In this document: positions 1-11,507 of the stretch, one piece after another | How positions within the stretch are numbered: position 1 is the first letter of the stretch | How the letters are laid out: each line of letters begins with the position of its first letter | NCBI GenBank assembly: GCA_030770535.1 | Contig: JASVEC010000006.1 | Location: forward strand, 682,001-746,000 | Direction of reading: 5' to 3' | Source: Batkoa obscura | Taxonomy: Eukaryota; Entomophthoromycota; Entomophthoromycetes; Entomophthorales; Batkoaceae | Length of the DNA stretch: 64,000 nucleotides | Program-made: the position numbers and the translations under genes | Notes under the pieces: generated by a model | Seen by the model: only the letters and a program-made list of their open reading frames with translations | What the model was told of the DNA's origin: nothing | Databases searched by the model: none

Positions 1-738
1 TTGATAAAAGAGATAGAACAATGTTGGCAATTTGAGGATAAAGATAGAATTTCATGTCATCAGCTTTTGCTAGAGATTGAAACATTAACTTCAATAAAAG
101 TAAGTAATCCTGTTATTTTAGAATCCATTATCAAACCCTTTAAACGCGAAAATAAACACGATTGGGAAGAAGCGAAAAGTGGTATCATTGATTTACAAAA
201 TATCAGTTTTTATGACAAGAGTATTGTGTGTGATATAGAACCTGAAGTCATGGATGAGTGTTTATCAGAAACTATCCGACAAGCTATAAAGTTACATCAA
301 CAAGGTGATAAGATTCAAGCTTATGAAACTTTTAAACAATTAGATAATGCCGGGGACAAGAATGCTTATTATTATTGTGGTTATTATTTATATTGGGGTA
401 TTGAAAACCATTTGAAAAGAGATCAATCATTAGGTTTAATTAAATTTGAATTAGCCGCTTCATTTGGTTCATTGGATGCTTTAAATCAACTTGGGATTCA
501 TTATATGGTTCTTGCAAAAGAAGGTAACCATGCTTATTTTAAAGTTGGATTTCAATGCTTTTATAGGGCGTCTTGTTTAGGCCATTGTAAGGCTTTGTTT
601 CACCTAGGGAATTGTTATTTGAAAGGAAAAGGAACAGTTAAAGATGTTGTGAAGGGAATCTATTATTTAAAAAAGGCAGCTGAGTTGGGGCATTCAATAG
701 CAGGAGCTTCATTGATTAAACTTGATATTAGTTTTTAA
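1..738 (+). CDS. Protein kinase-Sel1 repeat protein, 3' end (5' partial)
   Basis: The gene enters from the left edge. The first ~30 residues (EIEQCWQFEDKDRISCHQLL) match the last helix of a tyrosine-kinase-like protein kinase domain, where a CW...DR-x-S pattern precedes the final helix. After an ~60-residue linker come about three Sel1-like repeats (from ~residue 115, ending at AAELGHSIAGASLIKL), alpha-helical solenoid units that mediate protein-protein contacts. Kinase-plus-Sel1 architecture is known from Rhizophagus and other early-diverging fungi, where it is expanded and probably serves signalling; the substrate cannot be told here. The catalytic residues lie outside the window. A decayed relative of the same 3' part lies at about 61750-62145, so this gene has been duplicated locally. 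The stop is TAA at 736-738. Family assignment is sure, function general. Confidence 0.8.
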   Translation: MIKEIEQCWQFEDKDRISCHQLLLEIETLTSIKVSNPVILESIIKPFKRENKHDWEEAKSGIIDLQNISFYDKSIVCDIEPEVMDECLSETIRQAIKLHQQGDKIQAYETFKQLDNAGDKNAYYYCGYYLYWGIENHLKRDQSLGLIKFELAASFGSLDALNQLGIHYMVLAKEGNHAYFKVGFQCFYRASCLGHCKALFHLGNCYLKGKGTVKDVVKGIYYLKKAAELGHSIAGASLIKLDISF

Positions 739-1978
739 TTTTTATTTATTGTTTTAATTTTATTAGTTAATAAAGTTTTTGATCATAATAGTTTAAATAT
801 AATAAGAGAGTCATGAATATTTAATAAAATCTATTAACTCCAAGTAATAATTCTAAAGGTGATAAAGTAATACTCGCTTTACCACAAAATAAACATTTAA
901 TTTCAAATATACAGGATTATTTTTAAAGTGAAAACAGAAGAAAACAAAAGATGTAAAATGTAACGAGTTTGAATTTTTTATTTTCGATGATAAGTTTTTT
1001 GAAGAAATACCTTGGAAGATATTATCAAGTTTAAATTAATCCGCTTAATGATAGTTTAAAGTGGACAATCGGACGTTTATTTTGGTGCAATGGGCTAATA
1101 TTTCTAATTGAATAGTTGAACATTTTATTATCATGTCAGAATTATTTTTACTCTTTTAAAATTTACTCATTTATTTGTTACAATTATGGTCATTTATTAA
1201 ATGTTATCAAAGCCCTTTTATCTTGAAGTTTCTTCAAAGTATTCTTTAGTTTTCAACCTTGTAAATACCCCCTTTATAATTTATGAGCTTTTTTACAATA
1301 GCTATTATTAAAAAGTTTTGATCAAAAACACAAAACTTAAATAAAATTTAAAAAGAAAAGGTAAGAATTCTAGTTGATTAAAAGTGAAGCTTACAAATGT
1401 GTAGCAAAATTTTTCGATATTGATGATAAATTAAATCAAAACATGATATTTTTTATTTGTTTAAACAAATATTAGTTACTTTATGATCTTTGTTTTATTT
1501 AGATTCTATTTTCTATTTTGCATTTATAATTATCCACTAAGCATCAAACCTTCTGAGAAAATTTGCGTTTTATAAGCCAAATTCTAGCAAAAATCAATTG
1601 ATTATGAGCTATTTATCATACATTGGAATTTTTATTTAAATCATAACTACTGAATTTAAAATGACATCGTTACTTTCAAAAAAATGATATTGTTATAAAC
1701 TAAAATATTAACAAATATACAGAAAAAAAACGGAATTTATAACCAATCATTTTAGATAGTTAGTTGGTAAACGTGAGGCAATGATTGGTTCTAAGAAAGA
1801 ACATAATCTTGGAAATTAAAAAAAAAAGTAAACTGATCATTTGTTTAGTTAAACATGCAAAAAGATACTGTGATCAATGATATTTCTGGTACTGAAATGA
1901 CAAAATCAAAAGGTAATAAAAATAGCAATAGAAGTATTGATGGTAATTTCAATCAAATTAGATTCGCTCAATAAACAG
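739..1978. other. Intergenic, no gene seen
   Basis: AT-rich spacer between the kinase-Sel1 gene and the Cid1-like gene. No long open frame or RNA gene was recognised. An ATG at 1855 opens 38 codons (ending at a stop near 1970) that could be a leader exon of the next gene, but the splice phases that I can find do not join it to exon 1979-2048. Confidence 0.5.
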
Positions 1979-2008
1979 GGACTTAGTACTGACACAACAC
2001 CAGTTACT

Positions 2009-4815
2009 ATGCGCAAATCTGTTTCTCCTTTGCCAAAGCCAAAGGCTGGTAATACTAATTCTAGTAACACTCTAAGCTATTAAGTTTTAAAAATTAATAA
2101 ATAATTCTCTATAAAGGAAATAAATCGTCAAATGAGAGAGCTAAAAGCCATAATTCTAGAAAAAAGAAGGATTCGAACATTAATGTTAAAGGGAAGGAGA
2201 ACACGGTAGTGACACCTTTAGAGGTACCAATTATAACAAGTGCTACAACAACTACTATTACGAAACCAAATAAAGACAAGATAAGACGCTCTGGATCAAA
2301 AAATAAAAAGCGTAACAAAGATAAAGATAAGGATAAAGAGAGCACAAAAAGTAACATAGAAAAAAAAACAGTTGATGAAGAATTAGCTCAAAGCTTAAAC
2401 AAATTGAAGATTCATCCTACTAATTTAGTAATGCCTCAATCAAAAAACAAAAAAAGTAGTAATGGTACCGAAGATATTGAGCACCAAAGTAATGGCATAG
2501 TACAAACTAACACAAATGACAATAATAATAATAATTCAAAATCAAACACCCCTATCGCTGCTTCTCCTAATAATAATTACGACACAAATGGGAATCAAGC
2601 TATGGCCTATTCCCCAGTTCAGTTTATGCCTATTCAGCCTAATATGTATCCTTTATTTATGCCAGCACAAATGCAAGATGGCCGTTTTGTATTTGTACCT
2701 GTCACCTATCCTATGATAAATACATTACAATCTAATGGTATATATAATTATAATGGAAGTCCAAATGGCTCGCCAAATTATGCAAACGACCAAGGACAGG
2801 GGAACAGCCCTAGCAATGCAGAAAATATACATTACAATCCATATAATGCATTTATTGCCAACCCCATTTATATACAAAATAACGATCATAATCATGCTCA
2901 GTACCACCAGTATTATGATCATACTAATGACCATGAAAATCAAAATGGACAGAGGAATTTGAATATTAGTCCTCAACCAATTTTTGCATCTCATGTAGGT
3001 ATGGGATTTCCAGGGTATAATGGAGCACTACCAGTATTAAATAATAAAGGCGAGTTTGTGCATAACAATTATAATAGTAATTATAATACAACGTTGCATA
3101 ATGGAGCTCCGACAAAACCTAATACCCACAACAACTACCAACCATTTCCAAATCAAGCGGGTAATACGAATTATAAAACTAGTTTGAGCTATCCACATTT
3201 GTCTTATCCTACAAACAATGAGTACAATAGCCATCATTTCCTTGAACAAAATAGTTCGACCCATTCTACAAGTCCAATACCAAGTGAGTTATCAGCAGAG
3301 TTTTTGGAGGTAGTGAATGAAGAAGCAGAAAAAATATGTGAAGAGCTCAATCCTAAAGAGTACGAAAAAGAGCGACAAGAATACCTATTAGCTTTATTAA
3401 GAAAATACCTGCAAGAGGTGTTTCCAGGTAAACTTAGTTTTCATGATTTTATCGTTTTTTGAATCCTTTGCTTTTTAGATGCTGAGCTCCATCCTTTCGG
3501 ATCTACAGCCAACGGCCTAGGCCTAGTCAATGCAGATATGGATTTGTGTGTCTGTTTTACGAAGGAGTTAGATAAAAAAGTGACTGCGGTTGAGTTTGTT
3601 GAAAGTTTTGGAGCAAGACTAAAAAAAGGTAAGATTTAAGCTATGAGTTATTTTAATAACAACTCGTTAAAAATTTAGATCCTTCGTTTGATGACATAAA
3701 ATTGTTGACAAGGACAAGGATCCCTATAATCAAATTAAAGCATTCTAATGGGTTGGCATCAGATATTGGATTTGAAAATAAGTTAGCGTTATGGAATACA
3801 CGATTACTAAAAACTTATTCTGAAATTGATCCAAGGCTGAAAAAATTGGTTTATCTTGGTAATTTAATAATAATGATATATAATTTATAAGAATGATAAT
3901 ATCACATAATAATTATTTGTAATATTAACATTAATTAATAGTTAAACATTGGTCCAAACAAAGGAACATTAATGAGCCTTACCTTGGGACGTTATCAAGG
4001 TAAAGTAGCTTAATACTTTATAGATTTACCCTAATGTTACTTATGATATTAGTTATTGCTATGTATTAATGACGATATTTTATTTACAACAACGAAATCC
4101 ACCAGTATTGCCATGCTTACAAAAGATAAGTAATAATGTTAATACTCCATTGCCTATTATTAACGTTGATGGACATAATGTGTACTTTTATGATGATTTA
4201 AAAAATTTAAAGAAATATTGGACACAGAAAAACACAGAGTCTGTGGTGGAATTATTATTTGGTTTTTACCAATACTATGCATATTCTTTTCATTGGTCTC
4301 GTTCTGTAGTTTCTGTACGTACCGGCACAGTTTTAACTAAAGATGAAAAGGGGTGGATAAAAGCGGTATGTCTAATTTATACTGTTTTTTTTTGCTTTAT
4401 TAATTGATTATAGAAATATTCTGCATCTCCCTCCACTGGGGCATCTGTAACTGATCGATTTTGGTTGTGTGTTGAAGATCCTTTTGGTAATATTAAATTT
4501 TAATTTAATTAAAGCTTGATATTAAATTTATAATTAGAACTTGAGCATAATCTTGGAAGACCAGCAGACAGGAATTCGTAATTATTAGTAGTATGTATAT
4601 TCAAGTCAATATTAATATTATAATTTAGGGTTTACGAAATTCGAGGAGAGTTTATACGGGCAACTAAGAATTTAAAAGTAAAAGAAGGCAAAGCAGTGTT
4701 ATCAAGGCTGTTTCAAACCTATGTACCAGCAATGGAAACCAATGGAGCGAATCCAACTTATCCCAACCCTTATATGCCAAGGGTAAATCAGCAGATTTCT
4801 AGACGTTCGCTTTAG
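2009..4815 (+). CDS. Cid1/TUTase-like non-canonical poly(A)/poly(U) RNA polymerase
   Basis: A split gene of at least nine exons. A low-complexity, Asn/Ser/Lys-rich N-terminal region (2117-3427) is followed by the nucleotidyltransferase core: LHPFGSTANGLGLVNADMDLCV (exon 3479-3628) carries the GS helix motif and the first catalytic Asp pair (DMD). Exon 3942-3999 gives VKHWSKQRNINEPYLGTLS, and exon 4053-4365 SYCYVLMTIFYLQQRNPPVLPCLQ, the central domain. FWLCVEDPFELEHNLGR (4414-4577) is the signature of the PAP/25A-associated domain. Members add U or A tails to RNA 3' ends and act in mRNA or small-RNA turnover. Introns seen: 2049-2116, 3428-3478, 3629-3678, 3859-3941, 4000-4052, 4366-4413, 4497-4537 and about 4578-4628. 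The start is uncertain: an in-frame ATG lies at 2009 within an exon that may begin at 1979. Stop TAG 4813-4815. Whether it is an A- or U-adding enzyme cannot be read. Confidence 0.85.
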
Positions 4816-5255
4816 AGTTTTACATACAATTTTGTAGTTTTAGAAATTTAATTTTTAATCATGATAATTATCTTTCATGTTTAGTGATAATTTTTTAATC
4901 TTCGAGTTAACGAGTTTTTGTTAGGGCTTTTCCTTTTTTTTCTCAATAAAGCTTGTTGATTTAATTTTATTTAATTTTATTTAATTTTATTTTATAAAGC
5001 ATTATCATTCTATGAAGTATTACTACTAGTTAATTGAATAAAAAATGAGCTATTTGAATTAAAGAGTGTGAAAATTATTAAACTTTAATTTTAAAAATAA
5101 TGTTTACCATTTAGAAAAATTAAGAAATCAACGAAAACAGTTATTATATTAAATCATAATAAAAAAGCTCCTTAAAATAAATTAAAATAAATTAACTGAA
5201 AAATAATAATTTACCATATAAAAAGTAATTATTTTGTTATCAATTTATTAACAAA
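4816..5255. other. Intergenic, tyrosinase 5' flank
   Basis: AT-rich spacer with short tandem TTTAATTTTA units near 4960-4995. It presumably contains the Cid1-like terminator and the tyrosinase promoter; no specific motif is assigned. Confidence 0.4.
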
Positions 5256-6599
5256 ATGCCTTTCCTCTTTATTATTAGTTTATTCTTAATCAGCATTAAC
5301 ACACTGGCCACTCTTCAAGGTACATGCCTTACAATAGTAAAAAGAAAAGAGATCCGTCAGCTAAGCCCTTCTGAGTTATCCAAATTCATCAATGCTACCC
5401 TGCAGTTGAAGCAAAAAGGGATCTTAGATGAGTACAGCAAGATCCATTTAGACCACACTGAAGTCGCACATAATGTTGGTGGGTTTTTGCCTTGGCATCG
5501 CTACTTTTTAAAACAGTTGGAGCTTGAACTAATACAGATTGATCCTTCGATCGCCCTACCGTACTGGGATTGGACCTTGGATTCACAAGCACCTGAAAGG
5601 AGTATCCTGTTTCAACCAAATTACTTCGGTGGTAACGGTGACAAGCAAAAAAATGAATGTATCTCCACTTCGCCCTATGCTATATGGAGCATGCAGGTAC
5701 CTTCCACCCACTGTTTGAAACGAAAGTTTGATCTGGGAGATAAGATTTCTTCCTTTTATTCCCCAGAAGCGATTGAGGCTATACTGAGAACAAGCGCTAC
5801 TTATGATCAATTTCGAAAAAACATAGAGCTGATCCCACACGCTAAAGTCCATGACAATATTGGTGGCGATATGACAGAAATGTTTTCACCTAACGATCCC
5901 CTGTTTTATTTACACCATGCTTTCGTCGATTTGTTGTGGTTTGAGTGGCAGAAAAGGTTCCCAGGACTGGCAGAAACGTATGATGCCACGATTGAGTCGA
6001 TGCTGCCTCCATTTAACGCAAAAGTAGGAGGGGCTTTTGACACGATGGATAATGGACTTTGCTACTATTATGATAGGTATGGGGCACAGATCCCAGAAGT
6101 ACCTAACGCTGGAAGTGATGGTGGAATGGAGTGGTCAAGTAATTTAAGTACAAATGTTAACAATAATGGTAACATGAATAGTAATGTAAAGAATAACAAT
6201 ATGAATAATAATATTAATAATAACAATGTGAACAATATGAACAATAATCTGAATAATATGAACAATTCGCCTCAAGCCCATAGTAGACTTCCAGTTCGTA
6301 AACTAAATAAAAAACATTCTAAAGGGTTGTTTGGTATAATTAATGATATATCCAATACAGGTCTAACTGAGATAGTGAGCGATACTATCCAAGATATATC
6401 TAGAATAATACCCATAAGGATCAGTTATAATGATCGAACCACAAAGAATAAGCTAAGACAAGTTAAACCTTTATCACAAGAGTATATCATTAAGTTTGGA
6501 TTAGATGTAAATTATATTCGAACAATGGAGTTGAAGTTGAATAATTTGGTTTCTTTATTCAATGGAATCCAAGGATTTATCCCAAAAGTTAACATTTAG
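5256..6599 (+). CDS. Secreted tyrosinase (type-3 copper oxidase)
   Basis: Single open frame of 447 residues, no intron. A signal peptide (MPFLFIISLFLISINTLATLQ, hydrophobic core 3-18) sends it to the secretory route. The CuA site is seen at about 64-84: HLDHTEVAHNVGGFLPWHRYF, with H72 and H81 and an upstream His; ALPYWDW follows. The CuB site is HAKVHDNIGG (H195, H199) and DPLFYLHHAFVDLLW (H220/H221). These match the six-His dicopper centre that hydroxylates monophenols and oxidises diphenols to quinones, the route to melanin or cross-linked wall phenolics. The tail from ~285 has a 45-residue Asn/Met-rich low-complexity stretch and a basic C-terminus with no GPI signal. The gene has visibly higher GC in the catalytic half than its surroundings. 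Family sure; physiological substrate unknown. Confidence 0.92.
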   Translation: MPFLFIISLFLISINTLATLQGTCLTIVKRKEIRQLSPSELSKFINATLQLKQKGILDEYSKIHLDHTEVAHNVGGFLPWHRYFLKQLELELIQIDPSIALPYWDWTLDSQAPERSILFQPNYFGGNGDKQKNECISTSPYAIWSMQVPSTHCLKRKFDLGDKISSFYSPEAIEAILRTSATYDQFRKNIELIPHAKVHDNIGGDMTEMFSPNDPLFYLHHAFVDLLWFEWQKRFPGLAETYDATIESMLPPFNAKVGGAFDTMDNGLCYYYDRYGAQIPEVPNAGSDGGMEWSSNLSTNVNNNGNMNSNVKNNNMNNNINNNNVNNMNNNLNNMNNSPQAHSRLPVRKLNKKHSKGLFGIINDISNTGLTEIVSDTIQDISRIIPIRISYNDRTTKNKLRQVKPLSQEYIIKFGLDVNYIRTMELKLNNLVSLFNGIQGFIPKVNI

Positions 6600-8304
6600 A
6601 TTGAAGAAAAAGCCAAAGACTAGGCCTATAATCTCTTGCTCTTTATTCAAAAATTAATGCCTTTAATAATATAACAGTTATACTAACTCCGTAAAATAAA
6701 GAGTTTACATGTTTGTTTTAATACTTCAATTCAGAATTAAAATACTAAGTTAAACGAGCCGGATATAAATGAAGATCCATTCAAATGAGTCCAACGTTTA
6801 ATCTTAACATCAATTTATATATAAATAGTTTACAAATTACACTGACTCAATTCAAGTTCCAAAACTAACAATAAAAGAGATGAAGTAAACATATATCTTA
6901 ACCCGAGCACATTGTATCCAATATTCCATACTAAACGCCTGAAAGTCTTTTCAATTCTTCAAAACGCTATACAAAGTCATCTTATTTACCCTAATGATGG
7001 TCCATCTATAATTTTTTTGTTTAAACATGCAACAGTGAAAGGTTTACTATTTCGGCCGAGAAATATTCGTTAATAGCCCCACAATATCTTAGTTTCGCCC
7101 TTGTCATATTAGCCGGAACCATAAGTACCTATATTGGGCTTATATAGAACATCGAGTTTAGATATGGATTTCTGGATTCATTTTTGATATAGCTGACACC
7201 CTCTTTGAAAATGCTTGTATTTACTTTTATTTTAATTTTTACAAATTTTCGGATGATAAAGTAAAAATAAAATATTTCATTTGAGCCATTAAATTGTATA
7301 GCGTTATCTAGTTTCTATTTTATTTACTAAGCTAATGACTTGATAGCAGTATATGTTTATAATTTTTTATTAAATAATAGGATTAGTTTATTGTGTTTAA
7401 TGGTTGTTAATAATAACAATTGTATAAGGTTTTCCTGTATGTTATGTCTAATTTTTGCAGAAAAAAAAGTGACGTTATTCATTAGAGTAGAAACTGCAAA
7501 TTTAAAATTTTTTAATAAAATTGATTTTTTAATGCTTAAAATGAGAATTAGATTTTATAAGTAAAATTTTTTTTTAATAATAACTTTTACTAGCAACGAA
7601 TTGAATTATCACTAAGATTATAACTTGAAATATAACTTATTTAAACGAAAAGTTAAACAGCACACATTTGAACTTAACAGCTATATAATTGTTGTTATTA
7701 ATTGATATTTTTCGATTGGAACAAAATTTCCTTAAAAACCATTAGTTACTTTGCAAAAGTAACATTTACTGTTGCAGTCATCTACCTTCAAATTATAAAA
7801 GCTGCACAAAGTTGGACATAAAATACAGGAAAGCTTTATAAAATGATTTAAATATTTTGTGTTTTTAAATATTTTACTTTAAAGTTGACTGAATTAAAAA
7901 TTTAAAAATAACAATAGCTGTAATCAAGTTGAATTTTTATCAAATAATTAGTAAGTTAAATTAAATGTTAATTTTATAATTAACTTCAAAGCAAATCTGA
8001 CTAAGCTTAAACTGTCAGAATAAAATCAGTTAATTAAATTAATTATTTTTAAATTAGTTTAACAAATTTTTACATAAGCTTAAACTGATATAAAAACAAT
8101 ATATAATTAAAAACTATAATTGTTTAATAATTATTTAAAAACAGCACTATTTTAATTTAATAAAAATGTTATAAAATAAATAAATTTAATATTTAAAAGC
8201 TAAAAAAAATATATAAAAGCTTTATTCATATTTAATTTAATTTTATAATTCAAATATTTTTGCAAGTTTTATTAAATATTAATTTTATTGATACTTTGTA
8301 ATAA
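6600..8304. other. Long AT-rich intergenic region
   Basis: No gene recognised on either strand. The part 6600-7200 is less AT-rich than 7560-8304 and may hold worn-out coding sequence, but no family could be named. From 7560 the sequence is nearly pure A/T runs. Confidence 0.4.
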
Positions 8305-8405
8305 TATGTAATGATGTATTTTTGTATTTAACAATTTTATTAATAACTTTTTACTCAAATAGCATTTAAAAAATGGAAAAAGTGACAAAGCCAAAAACAC
8401 TATTA
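8305..8405 (-). mobile_element. MITE copy 1 (degenerate, inverted)
   Basis: A diverged copy of the window's ~104 bp MITE in reverse orientation. It reads TATGTAATGATGTATTTTT at the left and ends in AGCCAAAAACACTATTATA at the right, directly abutting the next copy. Shared internal words include CTCAAATAGC and AAAAAATGGAAAAAGTGA. Confidence 0.7.
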
Positions 8406-8509
8406 TATGGGGGTGTTTTTTTGGCTTCATTACTTTTTCCATTTTTTAAGCGCTATTTCAGCGGAAAGGTTGTTAGTAAAATTCTTAAACAAAAAAATAC
8501 ATCTCCAAA
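8406..8509 (+). mobile_element. MITE copy 2, head-to-head with copy 1
   Basis: Well-preserved copy. The 5' end is TATGGGGGTGTTTTTTTGG and the 3' end is AAAAAAATACATCTCCA. Together with copy 1 it makes a hairpin-capable inverted repeat of roughly 100 bp per arm. The plus strand happens to be open here for 93 codons, but the peptide is a translation of the repeat and not a gene. Confidence 0.85.
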
Positions 8510-8829
8510 TATAGCACCACGCGAGCGCAAAGATAAAACAAACATCAGTGATAAAATGTTTGATATAGGTGTGTTTTCTGTTCAAAATCAATCAAGTAAA
8601 AATAATACAAATGTGGCTTTTATTGTGTTTATATTAGTAAATTGGGTTCGATGAGTATCTGTTTTGATTTAGGAGATTTGTATTAAATAGTATATATTTT
8701 GAATGATAAAATGTATCATCTTTAAATATCAGTTAAAGAAGATAATATTAAAAATTACTATAAGTTATTTTTGAATTAGTTTTAATTGAAAAAAATAATC
8801 ACATATGGCTTAGATACAACTATAACTTG

Positions 8830-9330
8830 GATCTATCTACTGGTGCAACTTTGACAGTAAAATTGAGTGATACATTTAATAGGTATTAGAAACCCCGGAT
8901 ATAAATTAATATAAACTTACAAATCAAAATAAATAATTTTCATTTAAAAGTGTCTGAACTTTAACAACACATAGTAAATTTGGTTTCTTTGTTATAAAAG
9001 TCAAATAATTAATTCTTTTGACATTTAGTTCAACTTTTAAATTGGCAACTTAACTTCCAGTAATCGAGAACATCTAGGTACCACTGATCAAACATCTAAA
9101 GTAAATATGGGTGTTTGAGAAACGGTTAGTGGGGCACCAGGGCTAATATAAGACTAAGCTAATGTTATTTACTACAACATTGGAAATAATGGTAGTAGTA
9201 ATAAAGTAGCAACGAACATTAGTATTTAAATATAGGATATGTTAGGAGGGTTAAATGTGCTTCTATCACTAACTGCCATAATGATACTTCTATTTTATAA
9301 ACGTAAATCATACAATGAGAGATAAGAGAG
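8830..9330 (+). pseudogene. Possible decayed membrane-protein gene
   Basis: Disconnected frames look coding in composition: YNLDLSTGATLTVKLSDTFNR near 8815-8885, and, near 9240-9325, a hydrophobic stretch LLSLTAIMILLFYKRKS that resembles a transmembrane helix followed by a basic cytoplasmic stop-transfer. Stops interrupt the frame between them. It may be a dead type-I membrane protein, perhaps of the kelch kind seen at 33054-34370, but no family was firmly recognised. Confidence 0.25.
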
Positions 9331-10160
9331 TGTGATCATGAAACTTGTCATTATTAAACCTAACAACTCTTTAAATGTTAGCAAAGATATTGTGATACAA
9401 AAGTATTATCTCACTCTTATGAATTCGATGATCATATTATAACCAAAGCGCCCGAAAGTCTATATTTTAAAGCAAGTAGAAAGGCGTGTAGTTACGAGAA
9501 ATAATAAATGAGTAACTTAACATTAGCCTATTATTACTTAATATTGTGGCAAAGTATTGTTTTTATTGAAAGTAGTAGTTTCTATGTAAATATTAAATTA
9601 AAAGTTTAAAACAATCACTTTACTCAACTTTAATAATGTTATCTTTTTACTTTATTATTAAAAGTACCCATTTAGTATTAAAACAATCTATCTCATTTTT
9701 TAATATTATAGCATATAGCCAACCTTTATTTATCATGTAATCATCAAAATTCGAAATCATTTCAAATATTAGAGATACAAGAGTAAAGCTAGTTCTATAA
9801 ATTTAAACTGGTTAAGTATTATTGATAAGTTCAAGTCTTTTAAAAATTGTCTTCTACCATTTAGAGGTTTTGCTATAACTTGATATAAAAATTAACGTTT
9901 TATATTAATTGCTTTAATATAATTAAATATTAAACACCTTTTAATATTACAAGTTTGTACAACAGAGTATCAATAGCATAAAAATCATTAAATATTTTAA
10001 ATTTATAACAAATTCATGACAATTTACACACAGCCTTAAAACGTGTATAATAAATTAATTAAACAATTATAAATATCTTCTAAGGCTTTCCCATTCAAAA
10101 CAAAAAACAGCTTCCAAACACAATCAAAGTTATGCTATTTTAACTTAACTACTATCTAAT
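9331..10160. other. Intergenic, downstream of prohibitin
   Basis: AT-rich stretch with no recognisable gene. The prohibitin transcript (minus strand) must terminate in its right part. Confidence 0.4.
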
Positions 10161-11270
10161 TTATTTGCTAATATTTAACAAAAGATTGGAACCACCACCA
10201 TTTTCATTAGCACCAGGAATGTAAGAAACATTAGGGGATTTAGAAAGTAAAGCTGCAATTTCTTTAGCTGCCTCCAAACGACGAATTTGAATGATACTTG
10301 GTCCTGCTTTTTGTAAAGAAGCGGAAATAAGTTCAGCTGCTGTAGCTTCTCCTTCAGCACGAATAACTGAGGCTTGACGCTCTTGTTCGGCCTATGAAAG
10401 TGATAGTCAATAAAAAATAAATCCAAAGGTCAAAAGTCAAAATTACCTTTTCAACCACAAAACGTGCTCTTTCAGCTTCCTGTTGAGCTATTATTTTTAC
10501 TTTTTAGTTACATTCTAAGTCATAATTGAATTATTTATTTACCTATCTGTTTTAATTCTACTGCATTGGTAAACTCCTTACCGAATGTCATGTGGGTCTA
10601 TATAAATTATTAATCCATACGTTTAATTACTCATATTATTATTTACAATTGAAACATCTTCTAACTCAATATTAAACTCTGAAGCTCTCTTTACAAGTTC
10701 TTCTCTTATACGTGATGATACCTAGAAAAACGATTAACATTCATAAAAATAATAACAAACTTCTAATTACAATTTCACGTTGAGTGATAAGCTCACCAGC
10801 ATCAAATTGAGCTACAATAGATTTAAGTACTTCATTACCAATAGAAGGAAGTACCCTTTCATCATAATCTGGACCTAAAGTTTGATAGATACGAGGTAAA
10901 GCAGTTTGGCTTGGGCGATGTAATACCCTTAAATTTAAAGTAACCATTTGCATATCTTTAGAACCAGTAGTTGTGGATATATTTCTTGGATTCGTTCTAA
11001 CATCAAATAAAATCGCTCTTTGTAACCATGGGATAAGGAAATGAGTTCCTTCTCCAATAACATCTTGTTTTACTCCCTGTATACGATCAAAGATGACTGC
11101 GCGATATCCACCTTTGACTAAGAAATTAAAAGATTAAATGTGGTTAAGATAAATTATGAACTAAAGTTACCATCGTAAATACATGAGCTCCCTACGATTG
11201 CTGTTAAACCGAATAATACAGCTGCATTACCTACTCGACTAAGGACCTTTTCCATTCCGTTGAAATTCAT
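10161..11270 (-). CDS. PHB1: Prohibitin 1 (mitochondrial inner-membrane scaffold)
   Basis: Six exons on the minus strand, ATG at 11270, stop TAA at 10163. The N-terminus [29 protein letters not shown] contains the membrane anchor. The SPFH/PHB domain follows: [47 protein letters not shown], then [11 protein letters not shown] and [17 protein letters not shown], all hallmark prohibitin segments. The coiled coil runs through [37 protein letters not shown] and the tail ends [19 protein letters not shown]. Prohibitin 1 assembles with prohibitin 2 into ring complexes that hold m-AAA protease and stabilise inner-membrane proteins. An intron of 55 nt (10392-10446) separates the last two exons. A small divergent gene starts 63 bp upstream at 11334. 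Assignment to Phb1 rather than Phb2 rests on the overall match. Confidence 0.92.
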
Positions 11271-11333
11271 TTGTTTGTTTTGTTTTTTATTTTTTTTAAA
11301 AATAGTGTTAAGCTTAGTTTATGACGTTAATTT

Positions 11334-11507
11334 ATGGGTTTTGGATTTGGTAGCAATCCTACAAGTAAAATGAAGTGGGATGCAAAAATTGCTCTAGAAT
11401 TGCATTTTTTGAACAAGCAACTAAGCGAATATGTTGATGTGGAAAAATTCGAAAAATCTAAATTCGAAAATTCAAAAGTTCAAAAAGCTCAAAAATCGAA
11501 AAAATAA
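11334..11507 (+). CDS. Small 57-residue protein, unrecognised
   Basis: A short open frame with ATG at 11334 and TAA at 11505-11507. It begins MGFGFGSNPTSKMKWDAKIA and continues with a helix-like LELHFLNKQLSEYV, then a Lys/Ser/Glu-rich tail with repeated FEKSK/FENSK units. The amino-acid make-up (Gly, Trp, Met, Pro, His in the first half) is unlike random AT-rich translation. It is divergent from prohibitin with only 63 bp between the two start codons, so they may share a promoter. No family recognised; it could be a small mitochondrial or assembly factor, but that is a guess from the neighbour only. Confidence 0.5.
   Translation: MGFGFGSNPTSKMKWDAKIALELHFLNKQLSEYVDVEKFEKSKFENSKVQKAQKSKK

Noticed and set aside
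2109-2357. Leu/Ser-rich minus-strand frame with apparent membrane character
   Set aside because: It is the reverse of the Lys/Asp-rich Cid1-like N-terminal region; such hydrophobic mirrors are common opposite charged low-complexity coding sequence (also 13253-13495, 13914-14135, 42894-43244).
8373-8654. Family of small peptides with the pattern SLFPFxKRYxSGKIVSKILKxKNTSP, also near 39157, 60679 and 61131
   Set aside because: The pattern is the translation of the MITE in one frame. The open stretches run into unrelated flanks on both sides and are interrupted in several copies, so there is no sign of selection for protein.
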